From assembly GCF_052056915.1 (NCBI RefSeq), contig NZ_CP195119.1:2232001-2296000 (forward strand): DNA of 64,000 bases, read 5' to 3'. The translations under genes were made by a program, and so were the position numbers. Positions 45,384-58,087 of the stretch are shown here, piece after piece. Origin of the DNA: MTP4 sp052056915. GTDB taxonomy: Archaea; Halobacteriota; Methanosarcinia; Methanosarcinales; Methanosarcinaceae. Position 1 is the first letter of the stretch, and each line of letters begins with the position of its first letter. The notes under the pieces are model-generated. The model was not told where the DNA came from and did no database searches. It saw nothing but the letters and a program-made list of their open reading frames with translations.

Positions 45384-45423
45384 TTATGTACTCTGTAATG
45401 TTTCCATCCTGGAAAATCCGAAC

Positions 45424-46602
45424 TCAGAAGTCCGTCATAACCCTGAACTGGTCGATTTCCGGCTTGTTAAGGGCGTTGATAAACTGTTCGGCTGCTTCCC
45501 TTATATCCCTTGCACCTGCAATGGCTCTTCCAACCACCAGGATATCAGCTCCCTGGTTCAGGGCTACCGGTACCTTGTCAAGGCGGACTCCACCTGCAAC
45601 CGCAACCAGAGCCTTGGGAGCGACCTTCTTAATATCGGCAATGTTGCCCCAGGCGTGTTCGGTACCTTCGATGTCGATTCCGCGGTGAAGTTCGATTACA
45701 TCAGGCATGACTTCAAGCTGCTTCAAGACGGATATCGGGTCAGGCTGGTTAAGGGTGTCCATGACCGCGTAGATGCCGGTCTTGTGGGCTTCCTCGATCA
45801 GTTTATTGATGGTGTTGATCGGGGCAAGGGCAGAAACAACAATGGCGTCCCCTGCAGCATCCGCAACCATCCTGGCTTCGAGGTTCCCGGTATCCAGGGT
45901 CTTTAAGTCAGCGACGATAAAGGCATCGGGCCTGACATCCCTGATCTTCGAGATGACGTCCACGCCGTAGCGTTTGATAAGGGGTGTGCCTGCTTCGATG
46001 ATGACATGGTCGCTCTTCGGGATCTGGGAAATTGCAGCCAGCACGAATTCGAGGTTCGGGTTGTCAAAGGCAACCTGCAGGTACGGCGGGTTCCAGAGCC
46101 TGGTTACCTTGAAGCCCATGATGGCGTGGGTGGACTTGTTAGCTTCCTCAAGAACGGTGTCGATGTCTGGGAAGCCGGTCATTGCACGCTGGATTGCAAG
46201 CTTGGTGGCTCCGTAGTTGTACCTGTAGATCTTGTTGTAGTCCGTAGCATCCGGGTGGATGAATACGCTTGCCACGACTACAATGTCTTCAGTCTGGTCC
46301 TTCGGAATTATGCCCTCCTCCACGGAGTCGGCAACTGCCTTTGCAACCGCTGCCTGGGCAGGCCCGAAAATCTTTGCCGCTTCATCCATATTCTTCACAG
46401 TGACCTTCGGAATGATCAGGGTCGAAGGTTTGGGAGGCAGGTTGGGGCGGATAACGGACAGAAGCGGGGTGTGCCCGGCAGAAAGCTGGGTCAGGCCTGT
46501 AGCAAATGCCTGCCCTACAGGACCTGTCTTGTCTCCTATCATCAAGTCAACGTGGGCAAGTTCAGAACCCTGCCCTATAAGTGCTTCTCCTATCTGAAAC
46601 AT
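45424..46602 (-). CDS. fae-hps: Bifunctional formaldehyde-activating enzyme / 3-hexulose-6-phosphate synthase
   Basis: This 392-aa fusion has an N-terminal Fae domain (1-160: GEALIGQGSELAHVDLMIGDKTGPVGQAF, catalytic His in AGHTPLL) and a C-terminal Hps domain (about 170-390: LQVAFDNPN, DVISKIRDVRPDAFIVADLKTLD, AVAGGVRLDKV). In methanogens Hps runs in reverse to make ribulose-5-phosphate for nucleotide synthesis, releasing formaldehyde that Fae condenses with tetrahydromethanopterin. GAGGTCAAAT precedes the ATG. Confidence 0.96.
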   Translation of the reverse strand: MFQIGEALIGQGSELAHVDLMIGDKTGPVGQAFATGLTQLSAGHTPLLSVIRPNLPPKPSTLIIPKVTVKNMDEAAKIFGPAQAAVAKAVADSVEEGIIPKDQTEDIVVVASVFIHPDATDYNKIYRYNYGATKLAIQRAMTGFPDIDTVLEEANKSTHAIMGFKVTRLWNPPYLQVAFDNPNLEFVLAAISQIPKSDHVIIEAGTPLIKRYGVDVISKIRDVRPDAFIVADLKTLDTGNLEARMVADAAGDAIVVSALAPINTINKLIEEAHKTGIYAVMDTLNQPDPISVLKQLEVMPDVIELHRGIDIEGTEHAWGNIADIKKVAPKALVAVAGGVRLDKVPVALNQGADILVVGRAIAGARDIREAAEQFINALNKPEIDQFRVMTDF

Positions 46603-46897
46603 ATTTGACCTCGTAAATGCGATAACCGTAATAGATGGGGTTTTATCGATGAATATTTTTTAATAATGTTGTACTTCGATAATGAATTTACCGCTGAATT
46701 AAGGAATTGGCATCAGCCTTTTGCCTGCTTGAATGCTAGCCTTTATATAAATAATCTCGTATCGCCTCTAATATTTTTTTCAGACACCTCACAGGCCCTC
46801 AGGAATCCGATTCCATGTAATCTTTTACCCCGAAATTTCCGGAAACTTTTATACTGCAGGATAATTTTCCATCTGTTGCAGGAGAATTTACCCGATA
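46603..46897. other. Intergenic region between fae-hps and nth
   Basis: I see no gene. A plus-strand TATA-like TTTATATAAATAA (46743-46755) points towards the convergent end of nth and has no obvious product. Confidence 0.4.
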
Positions 46898-47512
46898 TTA
46901 CCGGAGGATCTTCGGGCAGATATCATTCAGGGTGCAGATTTCACACCTGGGAGAAATGGGCCGGCAGATATTTTGCCCTAACTTTACGAGCAAGAGATTT
47001 ATATGTTTCCAGTACCGCCGCGGAAAGACCTTTTTTAGCTCAATTTCGGTCTCCTCCGGGCTTTTTGTCCGGACCAGCCCCATCCTGTTAGAAAGCCGGT
47101 AGACATGGGTATCAACTGCCAGAGCGTCCTGGAAAAATGCATGAGCAAGCACACAGTTTGCTGTCTTTCTACCCACCCCAGGAAACTTCAAAAGAGATTC
47201 CATATCATCCGGAACCCGGCCTTCATACTCCTCAAGCAAGATCCGGGAAATCACCTTTATCCGACCGGCTTTGACCCTGTAAAAACCCACATCCCTGATC
47301 AGAGTCTCAATCTCCTCCACATCAGCCTCTGCCATCTCTTCAGGTGTTGAAAATGTTTCAAAAAGCTTAACAGCTGTCGGATAAGTAACCTCGTCCCGGG
47401 TCCGATGAGACATAACAGTTGAGATCAGTACGAAAAAAGGGTCTCTCGAACCGTTTGTATACCCTTCAGGGTAGAGTTCGAAAAGCCGCTTCATGAGTTC
47501 ATCGATGTCCAT
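46898..47512 (-). CDS. nth: Endonuclease III (base excision DNA glycosylase/AP lyase)
   Basis: This 204-aa HhH-GPD glycosylase removes oxidised pyrimidines. The helix-hairpin-helix LLKFPGVGRKTANCVL carries the catalytic Lys, and AVDTHVYRLSNRMGL the catalytic Asp. The C-terminal [4Fe-4S] loop CRPISPRCEICTLNDIC has the C-x6-C-x2-C-x5-C pattern. It is next to the tRNA-Cys genes and apparently monocistronic. Confidence 0.95.
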   Translation of the reverse strand: MDIDELMKRLFELYPEGYTNGSRDPFFVLISTVMSHRTRDEVTYPTAVKLFETFSTPEEMAEADVEEIETLIRDVGFYRVKAGRIKVISRILLEEYEGRVPDDMESLLKFPGVGRKTANCVLAHAFFQDALAVDTHVYRLSNRMGLVRTKSPEETEIELKKVFPRRYWKHINLLLVKLGQNICRPISPRCEICTLNDICPKILR

Positions 47513-47693
47513 GCCCCGAACTTAGCACCCTATTCGTAATAAACCCTCAGGGTCCGGCAAGAACTGAGACAAAAAATAAAGGTGAAAAAAATATAATAAA
47601 ACGAAGGCAAAACGGCGAAGAGCCAGAAAAGATATAATAAAACAAATGTAAAACGATGATAAGAGCAAAGATAAAAAGATAATAAAAAGGAAA

Positions 47694-47765
47694 AGCCAAG
47701 ATCCGGATTCGAACCGGAATGGAATCGCTCTGCAGGCGATTGCGTAGCCGCTCCGCCATCTTGGC
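47694..47765 (-). tRNA. tRNA-Cys (GCA), copy 2
   Basis: A 72-nt cloverleaf on the minus strand has acceptor GCCAAGA/TCTTGGC with U73, anticodon loop CTGCAGA in an ATCGC/GCGAT stem, and T-arm TCCGGTTCGAATCCGGA. U73 and GCA are the Cys identity elements. CCA is not encoded. Confidence 0.95.
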
Positions 47766-47848
47766 ACTTTGTGGAATTGCTTAAAGTACGTCATTATATA
47801 TAAATATTCAGATTATAAATTTTCACATTAATCCGAAGAGAGAATAGA

Positions 47849-47920
47849 AGCCAAGGTCCGGATTCGAACCGGAATGGAATCGCTCTGCAGGCGATTGCGT
47901 AGCCGCTCCGCCACCTTGGC
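47849..47920 (-). tRNA. tRNA-Cys (GCA), copy 1
   Basis: This is nearly identical to the copy 83 bp downstream and differs by one compensated acceptor pair (GCCAAGG/CCTTGGC). The anticodon is GCA and the discriminator base is U. Confidence 0.95.
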
Positions 47921-48063
47921 ATATCGGTAATGCAGACTGCTTTAAGCACTCAATCATATATAAGTTTTTAGCTTGGGCAACCTGTTTTTTTCAAGGAAAT
48001 TAACGATGTCGAGACAGATAAAAATTAAAAAGAAAAATCCCCTGAAAAGGAGATCGGCTTTCC

Positions 48064-48603
48064 TCAAATAAAAAACTGGGAAAAGGCTAACGCCCCCATC
48101 AGAATAACCATCAGGATGAACAGGATGGTGGGCAAGATAACTGCTATTATAGACCTTCCCATACCGACATCATGGACGTACATACCTCCTACGATATACA
48201 GGTATATCCCGTAAAGCCCCACGAGCCAGCCGATGAAAGGAATCCAGGACAGGAGCAATACGGCAGTTGCGTAAGATATGAACCGAACAGTACCCTCATA
48301 AGTTCCGCTTCCCCCTAACAACCTGTAAATGACGTAAAGAATCACCCCTTCAATAAAGATGGAAATGATCCCAAAGATAGGGGTCATGATCAAGGACCCG
48401 AACACAACGAAGAAGCCAAACTCCCTTCCACTGTAAATTCCGCCGTACATTCCACGGTTGAACAGTGCTGTCATAAGTCCGAATACTACAAAGTTTATTG
48501 CCGCAAAGATAAGAGGGTCAGCGTATCCTCCGGTCTTCGGCATTTTCCGATAAAATTCCGAAGGACTCTGCATGACACTTTTCCATGTATCGATATAATC
48601 CAT
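48064..48603 (-). CDS. Yip1-domain membrane protein
   Basis: This 179-aa protein has about five transmembrane helices. The N-terminal DTWKSVMQSPSEFYRKMPKTGGYADPL segment is the usual lead-in of archaeal Yip1-family proteins. Helices include FAAINFVVFGLMTALF, GIISIFIEGVILYVIYRLLGG and SIIAVILPTILFILMVILMG. The start at 48603 has GGGG before it; the longer frame to 48693 adds an atypical hydrophobic leader. Function is unknown; membrane organisation has been proposed for the family. Confidence 0.82.
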   Translation of the reverse strand: MDYIDTWKSVMQSPSEFYRKMPKTGGYADPLIFAAINFVVFGLMTALFNRGMYGGIYSGREFGFFVVFGSLIMTPIFGIISIFIEGVILYVIYRLLGGSGTYEGTVRFISYATAVLLLSWIPFIGWLVGLYGIYLYIVGGMYVHDVGMGRSIIAVILPTILFILMVILMGALAFSQFFI

Positions 48604-49054
48604 AGGACAACCCCATATAGAGATAAGCAGGATTATTATATAAGAGAATTTATAAAAAGAAGGTGGAAAGTTAGAGATTAACATCCAGCACATCCATTGA
48701 AAAACGCCTTGAATAAAGAATTTTAAGCCCAGGATAAAAAAGAATTTTCCAATTAAACAGGATGAGATTCAGTTCGAAATTCTTCATTTATTTATCTTTG
48801 GGGCATAGCCGCCCGCCTCGGCGGGCGGGAGTGCACCCCTTGCGGGACGGGGACGGACCTCCGGTAAATTTTCCAAGCGGCACGATTAAACCTGGGTCCG
48901 GAAAGAATCGAAGTGATTATCAAAAAAGCAGAGCAGTCTAGCTGCCTTCTATTAGCTTCACTGTCAAGCCGGACTAAAAAGTGAAAAAAAAGAGCAAACT
49001 AAGAAAACAAAGAAGCTTTGACGTAAAGTGTTAAGCTAAGAAAAACAAACTGAG
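48604..49054. other. Intergenic region with GC-rich hairpin
   Basis: No gene is seen. The notable element is a perfect GC-only stem of 9 bp at 48809-48828 within a GC-rich patch of about 70 bp (48800-48870) in AT-rich surroundings. Confidence 0.5.
48809..48828. other. Perfect GC-rich inverted repeat
   Basis: CCGCCCGCC and GGCGGGCGG are separated by two bases. Base composition is unlike the flanks. It could be the end of a decayed mobile element or a strong RNA hairpin. Confidence 0.6.
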
Positions 49055-49437
49055 AAAAAACAAAGACAGTAAAAACTCTTAAAAACAAAATTTGTTAGAA
49101 AAAGGGAGTAGATTAAGGTGAATATGGCAGCGTGCCAGAGTTCCCGAAGGCTCGCGCACTTCAGTACAGTGTGGAACGCAGGCAGGCTTATCTTCTCCGA
49201 GTTGCGACACGGAAGTACGCCGTCCGTTTCACTCGCTACGCTCGATCAAGCGGACAAAAAAATGAGAATCGGATAATGATAAAGAAAAGAAATATAAAAA
49301 AACAAAGACAGTAAAAACTCTTAAAAACAAAATTTGTTAGGAAAAGGGAGTAGATTAAGGTGAATATGGCAGCGTGCCAGAGTTCCCGAAGGCTCGCGCA
49401 CTTCAGTACAGTGTGGAACGCAGGCAGGCTTATCTTC
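49055..49437. repeat. 141-bp direct duplication including part of 5S rRNA
   Basis: Copies at 49055-49196 and 49297-49437 are almost identical. They contain the 3' flank of the 5S gene plus 74 nt of its 3' part. Confidence 0.9.
49123..49196 (-). pseudogene. Partial 5S rRNA copy
   Basis: This matches the 3' 74 nt of the intact 5S gene almost exactly, then breaks off at 49197 into unrelated sequence that includes an inverted GTCCG/CGGAC repeat. It lacks the 5' strand of helix I and cannot fold as 5S rRNA. Confidence 0.75.
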
Positions 49438-49486
49438 TGTGTTCGGAAAGGGTACAGGAGTTGCCCTGCCGCTATGGCCGCCATAC
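49364..49486 (-). rRNA. 5S rRNA
   Basis: The minus strand reads TATGGCGGCCATAGCGGCAG at the 5' side and CTGGCACGCTGCCATA at the 3' side, forming helix I. The internal CCGAACACAGAAGATAAGCC and AGTGCGCGAGCC segments are typical of archaeal 5S. It lies downstream of 23S in the same operon. Ends are accurate to a few bases. Confidence 0.93.
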
Positions 49487-49522
49487 TCAACCTGTGAAAT
49501 GGATTAGAAAATGTGAATAAGA

Positions 49523-49566
49523 GTCATGTATAACAGTGCTGCATACTGGATTTCGCCTGGATCTGG
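49523..49566 (-). other. Pre-23S processing stem, 3' arm
   Basis: GTCATGTATA, GTGCTGCATACTGGA and CCTGGATCTGG on the plus strand are complementary to 52490-52531, with small bulges. This is the long stem that encloses archaeal 23S and is cut by the splicing endonuclease. Confidence 0.75.
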
Positions 49567-49569
49567 AAA

Positions 49570-52486
<2,917 letters not shown>

Positions 52487-52489
52487 TAA

Positions 52490-52531
52490 CCAGATCCAGT
52501 AAGCGTCCAGTATACAGCACCTATACATGAC
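52490..52531 (-). other. Pre-23S processing stem, 5' arm
   Basis: CCAGATCCAG, TCCAGTATACAGCAC and TATACATGAC pair with the arm at 49523-49566. Confidence 0.75.
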
Positions 52532-52609
52532 TTCACACGCCGGCTTCCAGCTACGGAAGCAGACAATCCATCCTTCCCCGGCGATATCATTCGACGGGTG
52601 CATTAAAAA

Positions 52610-52681
52610 TGGACTTGCTGGGATTCGAACCCAGGGCCTCTGCCTTGCAAAGGCAGCGATCTTCCACTGATCTACAAGCCC
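52610..52681 (-). tRNA. tRNA-Ala (TGC)
   Basis: A 72-nt tRNA lies in the 16S-23S spacer. The acceptor is GGGCTTG/CAAGTCC with A73, the anticodon loop TTTGCAA in a CTGCC/GGCAG stem, and the T-arm CTGGGTTCGAATCCCAG. tRNA-Ala in this spacer is the usual euryarchaeal arrangement. Confidence 0.96.
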
Positions 52682-52739
52682 GAGAGAGACGGGAGATCCA
52701 TAAAAATGGATCCCCTGAGGATCTGTCGGTTTTTCGGCC

Positions 52740-52751
52740 TCTGGCCGGTGG
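52740..52751 (-). other. Pre-16S processing stem, 3' arm
   Basis: TCTGGCCGGTGG (plus strand) is complementary, with one G-U pair, to CCACCGACCAGA at 54336-54347 in the 16S leader. A further TTTCTTTAG/CTAAAGAAA pairing lies inside it. Confidence 0.6.
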
Positions 52752-52765
52752 CAGTTTCTTTAGCT

Positions 52766-54241
<1,476 letters not shown>

Positions 54242-54335
54242 TAATGTATCGCACACTTGTTCTAAAGAAATTGGTCGTAGAAACTGCACAAACAGCCAAT
54301 TCAGCTATTTCCAGATTCTCGATAGTTTGTAAAAA

Positions 54336-54347
54336 CCACCGACCAGA
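54336..54347 (-). other. Pre-16S processing stem, 5' arm
   Basis: CCACCGACCAGA on the plus strand pairs with 52740-52751, enclosing the 16S gene. Confidence 0.6.
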
Positions 54348-54584
54348 ATTAACCGAACCGACAAATCCTCGTCAGACAGGAAAAAACTCCTGTCTCCATT
54401 AAATGATAACAGAAATGTAATGAGCTTCACCCACACAACAGAGCCGTGTGAGGGAATTGATACAAGGCATTTCTGGTATATAAACTTTCCCTTTGAAGGG
54501 AAAAGCACATAAGATTGAATATTATTTTGAAGAGTTGAGAAAGAACCCAGCAAAACTGGCACTTTCTAAGTTACTCAATTGATC

Positions 54585-54699
54585 GTTTTTTTAGTATCGT
54601 TTTTAACAATTATCGTTTTTCGACAAGGCACCTTCAATACCGTTTTTCAACTTCCGTTTTTTTGGCACCTTAATAATCGTTTTTCCAATACCGTTTTTC
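54585..54699 (-). promoter_or_regulatory. AAAAACG motif cluster in the 16S rRNA leader
   Basis: Read on the minus strand, the first about 140 nt of the rRNA leader carry seven AAAAACG motifs (mostly GAAAAACGRT) and two AAGGTGCC repeats. The same heptamer recurs in the ncRNA candidates at 8.3-8.6 kb. It could be an antitermination or protein-binding array. Confidence 0.55.
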
Positions 54700-54747
54700 G
54701 CTCCCTGTGAACGCATTGCGCCCTGAGAGCAACCCTAGAATAGCACA

Positions 54748-54763
54748 CTTAGTATATATAAGT
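54748..54763 (-). promoter_or_regulatory. rRNA operon promoter
   Basis: The minus strand reads CGAAACTTATATATACTAAG, a strong TATA box with an A-rich BRE. The predicted start near 54725 gives a 16S leader of about 480 nt. The leuA promoter lies back-to-back 60 bp away. Confidence 0.75.
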
Positions 54764-54817
54764 TTCGATTAAAATATAGAAAAAGTCAACATGAAAGAAA
54801 TTTTCCGAGATAAACGT

Positions 54818-54831
54818 GGTATTTATATACC
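54818..54831 (+). promoter_or_regulatory. leuA promoter with palindromic TATA region
   Basis: GGTATTTATATACC contains the TATA box within a 5-bp inverted repeat, so a regulator could bind over it. The start is predicted near 54852. Confidence 0.5.
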
Positions 54832-54860
54832 AGAAACGTACATCCATGTAATTGATTATC

Positions 54861-54917
54861 ATGGACGTAAAAACTGAAAGAAGGGATCGATTTTTACATC
54901 GAACCCATGCAGAATAA
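54861..54917 (+). CDS. Possible upstream ORF in leuA leader
   Basis: An 18-codon frame (MDVKTERRDRFLHRTHAE) begins near the predicted transcript start and ends inside the first codons of leuA in another frame. It has no leucine run. A hairpin covers its second half. It may only be chance, but its position suggests translational control. Confidence 0.25.
   Translation: MDVKTERRDRFLHRTHAE
54883..54906 (+). promoter_or_regulatory. Hairpin abutting the leuA start codon
   Basis: GGGATCGAT and ATCGAACCC pair with one mismatch around a 6-nt loop, ending on the base before the ATG. No free Shine-Dalgarno is present. Confidence 0.45.
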
Positions 54918-56409
54918 AAAGATAAGCGTTTTTGACACTACACTGCGTGACGGAGAACAGACCCCGGGAGTTTCCCTTACTTCTTCTCAGAAGCTGGAAA
55001 TTGCCCATCAACTGGATAAACTCGGGGTTGACATGATAGAAGCGGGATTCCCGATCTCCTCGGAAGGAGATAAAGAATCCGTAAAATCGATTTCTAATGC
55101 CGGACTTGATTCGGTAGTCTGCGGACTTGCCCGTGTGCTGACAAAAGATATCGATGCCTGTTTTGAAAGCGACGTTGGCCTTGTGCACACTTTCGTCCCG
55201 ACATCGGATGTACAGCGAGTATACACCATAAAAAAGAGCCGGGAAGAAGTCGTTGAACTGGCCGTGAAAGCCGTCGAGTACATCAAGGACCACGGACTGA
55301 AATGCATGTTTTCTGCCATGGATGCCACGAGAACCGAACCTGCTTATATGCTGGAGGTTTTCAAGGCGGTACAGGACGCAGGTTGCGACATCATCAACGT
55401 ACCCGATACTGTCGGAGTGATGTCCCCATCCGCGATGTGCAGGATGATAAAAGACGTAGCAAAGGAAATCAGAATCCCCATCGACGTGCACTGCCATAAC
55501 GACTTCGGGCTTGCGGTAGCAAACAGCCTGATGGCGGTAGAAGCAGGGGCATCCCAGGTGCAGGTCACAATAAACGGAATCGGGGAACGGGCAGGAAACG
55601 CCGACCTTTCCCAGACCGTGATGGGGCTGACGGCTATCTACGGCGCAAAGACGAATATCAGGACCGAATACCTCGTTGAAACTTCAAAAATGATTGAGAA
55701 CTACACCGGGGTCAGGCTCCCGCCAAATACACCTGTCGTCGGGCAAAACGCCTTTTCCCATGAATCTGGGATTCACAGCCACGGCGTCCTCGAAAAGTCC
55801 GATACCTTTGAACCGGGCATCATGACCCCGGAGATGGTAGGGCACAGGCGGCGTATTGTTCTCGGAAAGCATACAGGCACCCACGCAGTCAAGACGTCCC
55901 TCGAGTCTGCCGGCATAAAAGCCAATGAAAAACAGCTTGAGGAGATTGTGTGCAAGATCAAGGAAATTGCAAATAAGGGCAAGCAGATCACTGATGCCGA
56001 CCTTTTTGCAGTTACTTCTGCCGTGCTTGGAAAAGCAAGCTCCGAAGAAGAACTGATCAAGCTCAAAGAAGTTTCCGTGATGACAGGGAACATCCTGACA
56101 CCCACTGCCGTGGTCAAGGCAAGCATCGGCGGCAAAGAAGTCATTGCCGCAAACACAGGGCTTGGCCCGGTGGATGCCGCTCTTAAAGCTGTCAGGGATA
56201 TCCTGGGAGAACGCAACCGCTTCAAACTCCAAGAATTCAGGATCGATGCCATCTCAGGAGGAGCCGATGCTCTTGCTGACGTGTATATCGGCCTTGAAAA
56301 CGAAAAAGGCAGGATTGTAACTGCCAGGGCCGCAAACCCTGATATAGTCATGGCATCTGTAGAAGCCCTCGTGAATGCCATGAACCTGCTGTATAAGGAT
56401 AAAACCTGA
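54907..56409 (+). CDS. leuA: 2-isopropylmalate synthase
   Basis: This 500-aa enzyme of the HMGL-like family condenses acetyl-CoA with a 2-oxo acid. FDTTLRDGEQTPGVSL holds the catalytic Arg/Asp, VHCHNDFGLAVANSLMA and VTINGIGERAGNADL are the metal and substrate signatures, and the C-terminal LeuA regulatory dimer domain (about 370-500: VKASIGGKEVIAANTGLGPVDAALKAV) is present. EAGFPISSEGD favours isopropylmalate synthase over citramalate synthase, but the two are hard to separate by eye. It is divergent from the rRNA operon. Confidence 0.88.
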   Translation: MQNKKISVFDTTLRDGEQTPGVSLTSSQKLEIAHQLDKLGVDMIEAGFPISSEGDKESVKSISNAGLDSVVCGLARVLTKDIDACFESDVGLVHTFVPTSDVQRVYTIKKSREEVVELAVKAVEYIKDHGLKCMFSAMDATRTEPAYMLEVFKAVQDAGCDIINVPDTVGVMSPSAMCRMIKDVAKEIRIPIDVHCHNDFGLAVANSLMAVEAGASQVQVTINGIGERAGNADLSQTVMGLTAIYGAKTNIRTEYLVETSKMIENYTGVRLPPNTPVVGQNAFSHESGIHSHGVLEKSDTFEPGIMTPEMVGHRRRIVLGKHTGTHAVKTSLESAGIKANEKQLEEIVCKIKEIANKGKQITDADLFAVTSAVLGKASSEEELIKLKEVSVMTGNILTPTAVVKASIGGKEVIAANTGLGPVDAALKAVRDILGERNRFKLQEFRIDAISGGADALADVYIGLENEKGRIVTARAANPDIVMASVEALVNAMNLLYKDKT

Positions 56410-56548
56410 AAAAATAAAAAAATGAGCTGATAAGTCAGCTGAAAAACAGCAGCTTAGGGTAAAATACCGGATAAGGCCGGGATTCCCGTGAGGTTTATAG
56501 GATCTGCATTCCACAATTGCTTACTTTACATTTGAGACCATAAAGAGT

Positions 56549-56560
56549 CAAATGTATAAA
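56549..56560 (+). promoter_or_regulatory. TATA box of the TatD-family gene
   Basis: AATGTATAAAAAG predicts a start near 56580, which excludes the ATG at 56573 as the start codon. Confidence 0.45.
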
Positions 56561-56593
56561 AAGTAAAATAAAATGAAATGGAATACAGGACCC

Positions 56594-57352
56594 ATGCCTT
56601 ATCCAATTATTGATTCTCACTGTCACCTTGATTTTCCTAAATTTAACCGCGACCGGCACGAGGCTATCGAAAGAGCCCGGGAAGCCGGAGTCGTGGGAAT
56701 GGTCAACTCCGGGATTTCCCTGAAAGGCAACCGCATGAGCCTCGAACTTGCGGAAAAGTACGAGGACATCCACGCAGCCCTCGGTTTAAGCCCCGACATC
56801 GGAAGGGAAGGACGCGAAGAAGAGATCAATGCTATCCTGGCACAGATCGAAGCAAACGTCGAAAAGGCAGTAGCAATCGGGGAAGCCGGCCTGGATTACC
56901 AGGACTGCAAAACGGATGCCGAAAAAGAATACCAAGCTGCCTCTTTTGAGAAAGTTATCGAGCTTGCAAAAAACTTCGAAAAACCCCTTGTTGTGCACGC
57001 CCGGGAAGCCGAAGCCGAAGCCCTTGAAATGGTCCGGGACGTGGACACCGTGGTCTACCATTGCTACAGCGGCCCTCTCGAGACCATGAAAGAAATCGTG
57101 GACGCGGGATACTACATTTCCCTGGCAACCCTTGTCTGTTTTTCCGAACATCACCAGGCTCTGGCAGCCGAAGTACCCCTGGAAAACCTGCTTCTGGAAA
57201 CCGACAGTCCCTTCCTGTCCCCCCGTAAGGGGAGAAACGAGCCCGCATTTATCGTGGACTCGCTTCCCGTAATCGCAAAAATCAGGGAAATAGAACCGGC
57301 GGAAGTTGCAAAAGCGGCCACTGAAAACGCACGCAGGGTATTTAAGATCTAA
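56594..57352 (+). CDS. tatD: TatD-family metal-dependent hydrolase
   Basis: This 252-aa TIM-barrel hydrolase is of the TatD/YabD type, with DNase activity in characterised members. IIDSHCHLDFP gives the HxH metal site, GEAGLDY the Glu, VVHAREAEAE a His, VYHCYSG a His and LLLETDSPFL the Asp. I chose the ATG at 56594 (AGGA upstream) because the TATA box lies too close to the earlier ATG. Confidence 0.92.
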   Translation: MPYPIIDSHCHLDFPKFNRDRHEAIERAREAGVVGMVNSGISLKGNRMSLELAEKYEDIHAALGLSPDIGREGREEEINAILAQIEANVEKAVAIGEAGLDYQDCKTDAEKEYQAASFEKVIELAKNFEKPLVVHAREAEAEALEMVRDVDTVVYHCYSGPLETMKEIVDAGYYISLATLVCFSEHHQALAAEVPLENLLLETDSPFLSPRKGRNEPAFIVDSLPVIAKIREIEPAEVAKAATENARRVFKI

Positions 57353-57392
57353 GATTTTTTTTATAGTTAAAAAGAGGAAAAGGAGGAAAACC

Positions 57393-58037
57393 ATGGAAGT
57401 CCAGTATATCTGCCCCACAGCTTACGATTCCAGCATCTACCTCGTTAACAGAAAGGTCCTGATAGATACGGGCATGAGCAGCGAGCTCGTCATCAAGGAA
57501 CTGGAAAGATACATAAAGATCGCCGACCTGGAACTCATTATCCTGACCCACTGTCACTACGACCACGCTGCCGCAGCTGCAACCATTGCGGAAAAGAGCG
57601 GAGCTGAAGTCGGCATCCACAAAGCCGACCTTGAAGGCATAAATGACGATTACCTGAGCGTGTCCGTCCTTTTCGGAGAACGGGCTCCCACGGTTAAACC
57701 CACCGTCACCTATGAGGAAGGGGACAAGATCCCCATCGGGAATGGTGAATACCTGGAAGTGATCCATACCCCGGGGCATTCAAGGGGGAGCATCTGCCTC
57801 TACGAAACCGTCTCAAAGAGCCTCTTTTCAGGAGATACCGTTTTTCCTGGCGGTGGGTTCGGGAGGACGGACTTTGAAGGCTGTGAGCCTGAAAAGATGG
57901 CGGGCTCCATAGAAAAACTCACAAAGCTTGACGTGAAAAACCTGTATTCTGGCCATGGGGAACCCACTAACAGGGACGGGAACAAGCAGATCATGACTTC
58001 GTACCGGATGTTGAAGATGATGCAGGGCGGCTTTTAA
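57393..58037 (+). CDS. Metallo-beta-lactamase fold hydrolase
   Basis: This 214-aa protein has the HxHxDH motif THCHYDHAAAA (about 56-66), IHTPGHSRGSICLYE and LFSGDTVFPGGGFGR, giving the binuclear metal site of glyoxalase II-like hydrolases. GGAGG lies before the ATG at 57393. A longer frame overlapping tatD is not needed. Substrate is not predictable. Confidence 0.9.
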   Translation: MEVQYICPTAYDSSIYLVNRKVLIDTGMSSELVIKELERYIKIADLELIILTHCHYDHAAAAATIAEKSGAEVGIHKADLEGINDDYLSVSVLFGERAPTVKPTVTYEEGDKIPIGNGEYLEVIHTPGHSRGSICLYETVSKSLFSGDTVFPGGGFGRTDFEGCEPEKMAGSIEKLTKLDVKNLYSGHGEPTNRDGNKQIMTSYRMLKMMQGGF

Positions 58038-58087
58038 AGAAGTGATTTTAAAAGCCGGAAACACCTGAAAACAGAGTAATACAGATC

